Assembly: GCA_000320605.2 (NCBI GenBank) | Contig: KB445791.1 | Location: 266,272-330,271 of the forward strand | Direction of reading: 5' to 3' | Source of the DNA: Gelatoporia subvermispora B | Taxonomy: Eukaryota; Basidiomycota; Agaricomycetes; Polyporales; Gelatoporiaceae | Length of the DNA stretch: 64,000 nucleotides | Part shown: piece after piece, positions 58,101-64,000 of the stretch | Layout: each line of letters starts with the position of its first letter | Position numbering within the stretch: position 1 is the stretch's first letter | Notes under the pieces: generated by a model | Databases searched by the model: none | Told to the model about the DNA's origin: nothing | What the model saw: the letters and a program-made list of their open reading frames with translations, nothing else | Translations under genes and position numbers: made by a program

Positions 58101-59503
58101 ATGTCGCAATACAGCCACCTCTCCACTCCCGATCCTGAGTTTGCAGCGATTATAGCTAGCGCAGCCCACCCTCCCCAAAACCGGGGGCAAGTAGATATTA
58201 AGGCCTTCCGGGATTTCTTCAACAACGACGTGACTGACCGGGCGAAGGCCATCTGGGGCGGCCGCCTTCCTGCAGGTATACATGACAATCCATCTCATTA
58301 GGTATCTTATGCTCACATCCACTCGACAGACTCAGAGTATCGTGTCAAGGACCATGAGGTTCCGGTAGATGGTACCACCATCACTACCAGGTCTATTGTA
58401 CCTATCCCCCAGAGTGGCAAAGATACCACCTTCCCGCTTTATTACTGGATGCATTTTGGGGGCAAGCAAACACAATATAATTCTGGATGCATTTGCTCAC
58501 TCCGAGCCCCTCTTTACAACAGGATGGCGCGTTGGCAGCATCGACATGGAAGACTATTTCCTTCGCATTATCTCCGCCGAGCTCCAGGTAGCGGTTTGCA
58601 CTGTGGAATACAGGTGGGCGATACATTATAAACAAGGATGATGTAAACTGATTCCCATTTCAAAATTAGGCTTGCTCCTGAGCACCAGTTCCCCACCGGC
58701 CTGAACGACGCATACGCTGGCCTAAAATGGGTAAGTGGTAACGGTCAGCGTCAGAGAAGGACACGTTGCTTACTAGCAGTTTCAGGCCGCAGACAACGCC
58801 TCAATCCTGTCCGTAGATCTGGCTAAAGGCTTCATTGTTGGCGGAGCATCGGCTAGTGCACAGCTCGCCGCGATCCTGACCCACCGCGCGTGGGATGATC
58901 CGTTCTTCTCCGGGAGGAAGGTCACTGGCCATATTCTCTAATGCCCTGCTGTGATACATCCCGAGGTTGTGCCTGAGAAGTAAGTGAATCTCATCTATGT
59001 CAGGCTCCGGAGATCGTCTGAATGCAGGATGCAGGTACAAGAGTGAGCTGCTTTCGATGGAGCAGAACGCAAATGCTATCGGTATCGATAAGGAACTCGT
59101 ATACTCGTGCTACGGTCAGTAACGTCCTCACTTTCACCTCGGAGAAGTGCTAACCAGTCTTCAGAGACGTATGGTGCTCCTCCAGACGATCCAGAATGCT
59201 CACCTCTTCTGTATACGTCTCATCGCAACTTGCCTCCCGCGTTTATCCAGGTCACGGGGTTGGATCCTGTGCGCGACGACGCCCTCCTGTATGGGAGACT
59301 TCTCAAAGAATCGGATGTCCCAACGAAGATCGAAGTGTGAGTAGACCATTATTGATACAGACCGTCGGCGTCGTGACACTTTTCACAGGTACCCCGGAGT
59401 ACCGCACCTGTTCCCATTCTGGTTTCCCACCATTGGACAGGCCAAGAAGTGGGAAGAGGACCTTGAGGATGGGTTGCGGTGGCTTCTTCACAAGAATGAA
59501 TGA
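58101..59503 (+). pseudogene. Alpha/beta-hydrolase-3 family, copy 2 (disabled)
   Basis: Closely parallels copy 1 exon by exon, from MSQYSHLSTPDPEFAA to WLLHKNE, including the GC-AG intron after YWMHFGG. Two changes disable it. The elbow GGASAGAQ has become GGASASAQ, losing the last glycine of GxSxG. The frame then meets TAA near 58939, where copy 1 has CAA in GQVLQCP. The downstream exons with the acid (GLDPVRDDALLY) and histidine (YPGVPHLFPF) are still well kept, so inactivation seems recent. Confidence 0.75.
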
Positions 59504-60616
59504 GGAGTCCTTGATTATTGGGCTGTTATGCACTTGCAATAAGTGTCAGTCTCGCGACCAGGAATGCAATTTGTCATTTATGTACAGCGCAAATTTCGCT
59601 TGTGTAATGGCCCGTCATTGCCTGAGAGCCCATGGATTTGTTGCGCCTCTGAACGCTCGTTTGAGCTGCTGCAGTGAAATCCGAAAATCTCGGGCGGCGC
59701 GGAAACCCTGATTGATGGGCCCGTGCTGTGTGGCACACAGCACGGTACCGCCCGCCCGGGGTGGCTCCGCCACGACAGCGTCGGCGCCTTCATCCCCTGA
59801 TTCAGCTGAAGGCCCTGATCACCCTTGAGAACTTCGAGTTGAGCACGAGCTTGTACAGCCCTCAGGCGACCCTCCTACCGCCTTCTACAGTACCTTTTGT
59901 CGATGTTCAATATAGCCTCGTCCTCAAGGATTGCTCATCGCAATGACCTCTTGTAATGTCGCAATCCGCAGGCCCCTCCAACCAGTATATGACCAGCTTG
60001 GACTCCAGGATCATGACTAGATAGTACACGAAATAAGTATTTCGAGCAATGACGGTCACTTTGAACCAACCTGGTTCACTTTGACGGCTGTTCAATCCAG
60101 CTTGATGGCTCATCGGCTGTGTCGTGCAGTCCAAAGAGTCCCAGGATGACTCGGTCGAGTCAAAGTGACGGTCCAGAGCAGCATACCAACTGCTGAATAC
60201 AGTCCTATTCCATTGTTCTACTTTGACTTTAAATTCTCAAGAGGATCTTACACTTAATCTGTCTATTTTGAGGGAACCAATGTACATCCAGTGTCCACGG
60301 CTGATCGGCATGACATTCGCTTTGGTCGGATTATCCAATCGGCGTAGCGGGGCTGTTCAGCAGCGTTCGATATAGCCACAGGGTCAATTCTGGATTTTCA
60401 TTTCTTTGGCTAGCTTTAACCGCTGGTAAGCAAAGATGCTTCGACGCGTAGTCAACAGACATTCTTCCCTGGCCACACCAGCTCATGCTCGACCCTGGCG
60501 GCCGTAGGTATAAAAGCTTGAGGAGCCTGATGGCTAACCTTCACCCCGGCGCCCCAGCAGAGAATCCTCAAGACCTAGCGTACCGGGCTATTACGCGGCT
60601 CACCAGAAGTGCAGAA
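59504..60616. other. Hydrolase 3' flank and promoter of the second C2H2 gene
   Basis: No gene. The last 160 bases carry the promoter elements listed separately. Confidence 0.45.
60459..60515 (+). promoter_or_regulatory. Core promoter of the second C2H2 gene (shared block and TATA box)
   Basis: acattcttccc followed by TGGCCACACCAGC (to 60482) and TATAAAAG (60509-60516), 108 bases before the ATG. Same elements in the same order as before the gene at 52.1 kb. Confidence 0.65.
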
Positions 60617-62057
60617 ATGACTCGATCAAAATCTGTATGTACCATTATCGTTCCCATGTATTCACTTGTACTCAATAACCACTCATTAACAGCAGAAACA
60701 GACCGCCAAGACCGCCAAGGTTGTGCATGAATGCATGACTGAACACTGCGACTTCAGGCATCAAAAGAAATGGTCCATTCGCCGCCACTACGAACGCGAT
60801 CACTCCACGAAGAAAGGCAAGGTGAACGCTGGACAGCCCGGCAACACGGAACACTCTCAAGGTCTTGCATCTGGGATGCTCGCCAACCTCCCATTCTTGT
60901 CATTACCCAACTGCATACGGCTTGCCGCGGAGCTCGTGGAGCAGGCTCAGCGGGATGCGCCTGTCGGCCAAACCGCGGGGCTCACTCGTCAACAGACAAA
61001 GGATATCGCTTCTCAACTCCTTGCGCACATCACATCGAATATGGTCGAAAAATGTGATACACTTCCGGAGATGTTCGCACCGCCTTCTCTCCCTGGCAGC
61101 CCTCCGCCCGTCTACGATCCGGACAGCGCGCCTTCTACCCCAGATGTGCAGCCCCAAGCCGGCTCTACGGAGCACGGAAACGAAGAGCATGAAGCTATGG
61201 CCCCTGCTCGGCCGGCCGCCCCGGTGCCACGCCGTGTGCCATCGATTCTTGCATCTCCGCCTCAAGCCCTACCAGTACTGGAGAATCTTGTGCGGTCTAT
61301 CAGTACGCGTCCTCCTTCCGTCGTACTTAGGAGCAATGTGGTCAACGAACAGGCCGAAGAGCAGTTTTCCGACGCCAGCGCTGCTGACCATCTCGCTTCC
61401 TGGGCTTCATTCGATCACCAGTCTCTCTCTGCAATGCTTCGGTCGGACACTATGATGAGCTTTTCCTCCGACATGTTCTATGGCTCGCAGGTCGAAGCCT
61501 CCGACATCTCGATGATAGCAAGTTCTTCTGTCTCCATGGCGTCTGTACATGGCCCCACCACTCCTGATTTTTCCGCACTCGACGCTACACTATCGTATCA
61601 CATGTCAACAGATTTCCAGGAGTATCTTGAACCCACCTTCGACTTCGCGCAGGTCCATGGTATGGACTACTCCATGTCCTCGGGTGATTCTTGGGGATCA
61701 TCTGCCCTGTCTCCTGGAGATGTTGCGGGGCCGTCTCACCTACCAGAGTCATCCAGCTACCATGATCTCTCGTACGGCCAGAGCTACCAGCAGACGGGCA
61801 CTTCCTGTCCTGGTAACACTCCGGGGCCATCACTACATGAGCACTCCATGTTGTCAGTCTCGGACTGCAATGGATCCGCGCAGTATGTCTTCGGCACACC
61901 AACGGCTTCGTCCAATGATCTCAATGTCATTTCTGGGGCGACGTCACCTTTCTCCTCGTCCTCTCTTGACACTATCATGCACTCGGCGCAGTCCTATTGC
62001 TCCGACCACGAGTTCGGTTTCTCACCGATCAACTTCTCTGACAATTTCCAGATCTAG
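60617..62057 (+). CDS. Single C2H2 zinc-finger protein, copy 2
   Basis: Exon 1 (60617-60634) encodes MTRSKS. An intron (60635-60695) ends in a NAGNAG acceptor (acagcag), so one extra Gln is possible. The product is 460 residues. The finger is HECMTEHCDFRHQKKWS then IRRHYERDH, spacing C-x4-C-x12-H-x4-H. It is followed by LPFLSLPNCIRLAAELVE, GQTAGLTRQQ, PPSLPGSPPPVY and a Ser/Asp/Met-rich tail ending HEFGFSPINF. It is a clear paralogue of the gene at 52.1 kb, about 8 kb away in the same orientation. The finger surroundings differ more than the helical block, which may allow different DNA targets. Probable transcription factor by inference; no lesion was found. Confidence 0.78.
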
Positions 62058-62324
62058 GATCTCCCTTCATATCGTCAATCACGCTCGCTACCATCCGTAT
62101 ATCTATGCACGTATGCTCACTCCTCCCTATGCGTTCCTCTCGTGTTGTAGTGCATGTATTGTCTGCTGGATAGCCATCTCGCTCTTTGTACCTGCTATTG
62201 CTGTAAAGTATCTACGTTGTCAGGGACTTGTGTAGATCTGGTATAGATATACCCCTTATTTGTCTATTATTGACTGCAGAAGAGACTGGGGTCTGGCGTA
62301 GCGATGATGCGTCCTAAATAGCGC
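62058..62324. other. 3' flank of the second C2H2 gene
   Basis: No feature seen. Confidence 0.4.
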
Positions 62325-62330
62325 AAAAAA
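62325..62330 (-). terminator. Pol III terminator of the tRNA gene
   Basis: Six T on the minus strand, seven bases after the tRNA 3' end. Confidence 0.85.
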
Positions 62331-62336
62331 GGCACT

Positions 62337-62418
62337 TTCCCATTAGCCGACTTGAACGACTGACCTCGTCATAACTCGAAATACTAGTGACGCGCTCTAC
62401 CAGCTGAGCTAAACGGGA
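62337..62418 (-). tRNA. tRNA-Thr (anticodon AGT) with a short intron
   Basis: The minus strand folds into a cloverleaf. The acceptor stem pairs TCCCGTT with AATGGGA, the D arm is GCTCAGCTGGTAGAGC, the anticodon stem pairs CGTCA with TGACG, and the T arm is AGTCG-TTCAAGT-CGGCT. The anticodon loop is enlarged. Removing nine bases (TTTCGAGTT) after position 37 leaves the loop CTAGTAA with anticodon AGT, which reads threonine codons. A-box (TAGCTCAGCTGG) and B-box (GTTCAAGTC) promoter sequences are visible. Confidence 0.88.
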
Positions 62419-62526
62419 CGTATTAGTTAGCGCTTTGGAACCATATATAGTGTCACCGTATTGAGATGGATGCTGAGCTCTGCCACTCATGCACTCTCCA
62501 GCCACTTCTCCCAAATTCAGGCGACC

Positions 62527-64000
62527 ATGTCCTCCGCGTCCCGCAAGCCCGCCGCGCGTCTTGCACGTCCTGCTGCACGATATTGGAAAGGCAAAGCCCC
62601 ACGTGGCGCCGATGAAGGCGACGTAACATCTGAAGAGGAAGACGAGTACGCTGAGGAGGCCCCTGCGGAGGAGGGCGATGTCCCAATCGGCGCAATCGAA
62701 GAGGAAGAGGAAGAGGAGGACGGACTGACCCTGACCACACGTGAGCAGGTGGACAAGAGGAGAGGCATCAATGTTCAGCTACGCGACGTGAATATCTCGA
62801 AAGAGGGGAAGGTCACTGTAGCGGGAAGGGAGGAGGTGGGAAGGACAGAGGTCGAGGTCGAGGAAGGTAAGTCATACCTCTGTGAAGCGTTATGATGTAC
62901 ACTGAGGTTGCTATGCAGAGGAAGAGGAGGAGGAAGAGGCTGGAGAAGAAGAGGAAGAGGAGGAGGAGGAGGAGGTAAGAGTCTGTACGCCCCGCTTGGC
63001 ACGACTAATCTTTATGGTGCTACTAGACGAGTGAAGAGGAAGAATCTGAAGAGGAGAAGCCCAAACTCCAGTTCAGACCTGTCTTTGTACCAAAGTCCGT
63101 GCTCTACAATCGGAGAATTCCTCCCCACATCTGACCTACTCTATCGCGCATCCAACGTATATGTCCACGTCAACTACCGATTGTGCCACAGACGCGCGCG
63201 CGCAACAGTGGCGGAGAAAGAAGCAATGGCGCAGGACACGGAAGAAGCGTTACGCAAGAAGGAGCTCGAGGCCGAGGAGCGGCGAAAGCAGAGCCACGAC
63301 ATGGTCGCGGAGAGCATCCGGCGCGAGCTGCTGGAGAGTACGTCTCATACCATTCATGCCGCCATCATTTACATCCGACAACTAACCTATGTTCCTCGCT
63401 GCAGAGGAGAAGGAAGAAGAAGTGCCCGACGTGGACGATACGGACGGCCTTGACCCCGCAGGCGAATTCGAGGCATGGCGCTTGCGGGAACTTGCGCGGA
63501 TCAAGCGCGACAAGGAGGCAGCCCTTGCGCGTGAGCTAGAGCGGGAGGAGGTTGAGCGCCGTCGTGCCCTCCCTGAGGAGCAGCGCTTGCGAGAGGACCT
63601 CGAGCGCGCGGAGAAGACCAGGCAGGAGAAGCCCAAGGGAAAGCAGAAGTTCCTCCAGAAGTACTGGCACAAGGGCGCTTTCCACCAGGTGCGTTGTGCT
63701 TGCTTGATGTTCAGCACGGCCTTGCGTGCATGTTGCGTCAATGAACGCTAAAAAGGGAATATGCAGGACGAGGAGATTTTGAAGCGGCACGATTTCACGG
63801 AGGCGACAGAGTCGACAATGGATGTGTCGATGCTACCGAAGGTGATGCAGGTCAAGAACTTCGGCAAGCGCAGCCGGACAAAGTACACGCACTTGCTCGA
63901 CCAGGACACGACAGTCAGTGCCGGCGGCTTCGGTGGGACTGGTTCCGTGCAGTCTGGGGGCACAAATACTGCGGGCGGCGGCTGCTTCCTGTGTGGTGGG
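62527..64000 (+). CDS. MFAP1/Spp381-family splicing factor, 3' end outside the window
   Basis: MFAP1 is a component of the U4/U6.U5 tri-snRNP and spliceosome B complex. Exons: 62527-62866, 62919-62974, 63027-63094, 63192-63337, 63405-63688, 63767-end. The N-terminus ([18 protein letters not shown]) is basic, followed by Glu-rich runs (partly made by gag repeats), [25 protein letters not shown], and [18 protein letters not shown]. The conserved core is [16 protein letters not shown] and [28 protein letters not shown]. The last visible residues GGCFLCGG begin a cysteine motif. An ATG 66 bases upstream is possible, but the chosen one starts the conserved-looking basic N-terminus. The frame is open to the window edge. 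Confidence 0.92.

Noticed and set aside
1..64000. Transposon or CRISPR content
   Set aside because: No reverse transcriptase, transposase, terminal repeat pair or spacer array was recognised; the large repeats are gene-containing segmental duplications.

Overview
The window is nuclear DNA from a filamentous basidiomycete, most likely an Agaricomycete. Genes are cut by many short GT-AG introns (about 45-70 nt). There is a class I hydrophobin, and families common in mushroom-forming fungi are present (DUF6533 membrane proteins, DUF2235-WD40 fusions, GTPase-kinase fusions). The product calls rest on motif recognition by eye; no database was searched.

Layout. 1.2-4.8 kb: a DUF2235-WD40 fusion gene. 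5.6-8.1 kb: two metal-cofactor housekeeping genes, NFU1 (Fe-S carrier) and HEM3 (porphobilinogen deaminase). 8.6-10.0 kb: a dead and a live-looking hydrophobin. 11.0-17.7 kb, minus strand: a broken ABC transporter (A1), a double Zn2Cys6 protein (B1) and fragments of further B copies. 19.0-21.0 kb: a diverged B relative (D). 22.0-26.4 kb: a DUF6533 cluster (two genes and a relic). 27.5-28.4 kb: a UBE2W-type E2 enzyme with a decayed partial copy behind it. 29.3-30.8 kb: a copper-fist transcription factor. 32.3-46.1 kb, plus strand: two more B-A cassettes (B2-A2, B3-A3). 46.4-50.8 kb: two kinase-fold genes, one carrying a GTPase domain. 52.1-62.1 kb: a symmetrical group, C2H2 factor - alpha/beta hydrolase - hydrolase pseudogene - C2H2 factor. 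62.3 kb: an intron-containing tRNA-Thr. 62.5 kb to the edge: the splicing factor MFAP1, incomplete.

The most striking structure is the triplicated B-A cassette. Two copies lie in direct orientation at 32-46 kb and one lies inverted at 11-17 kb, enclosing about 15 kb of unrelated genes. All three B genes, which encode a nuclear-looking protein with two Zn2Cys6 clusters in tandem at the C-terminus, can be spliced into an open frame. All three ABC transporter partners carry different disabling lesions. The window therefore looks like a recombining accessory region in which the regulator-like gene is retained and its transporter partner is lost, set between conserved housekeeping genes at both ends.
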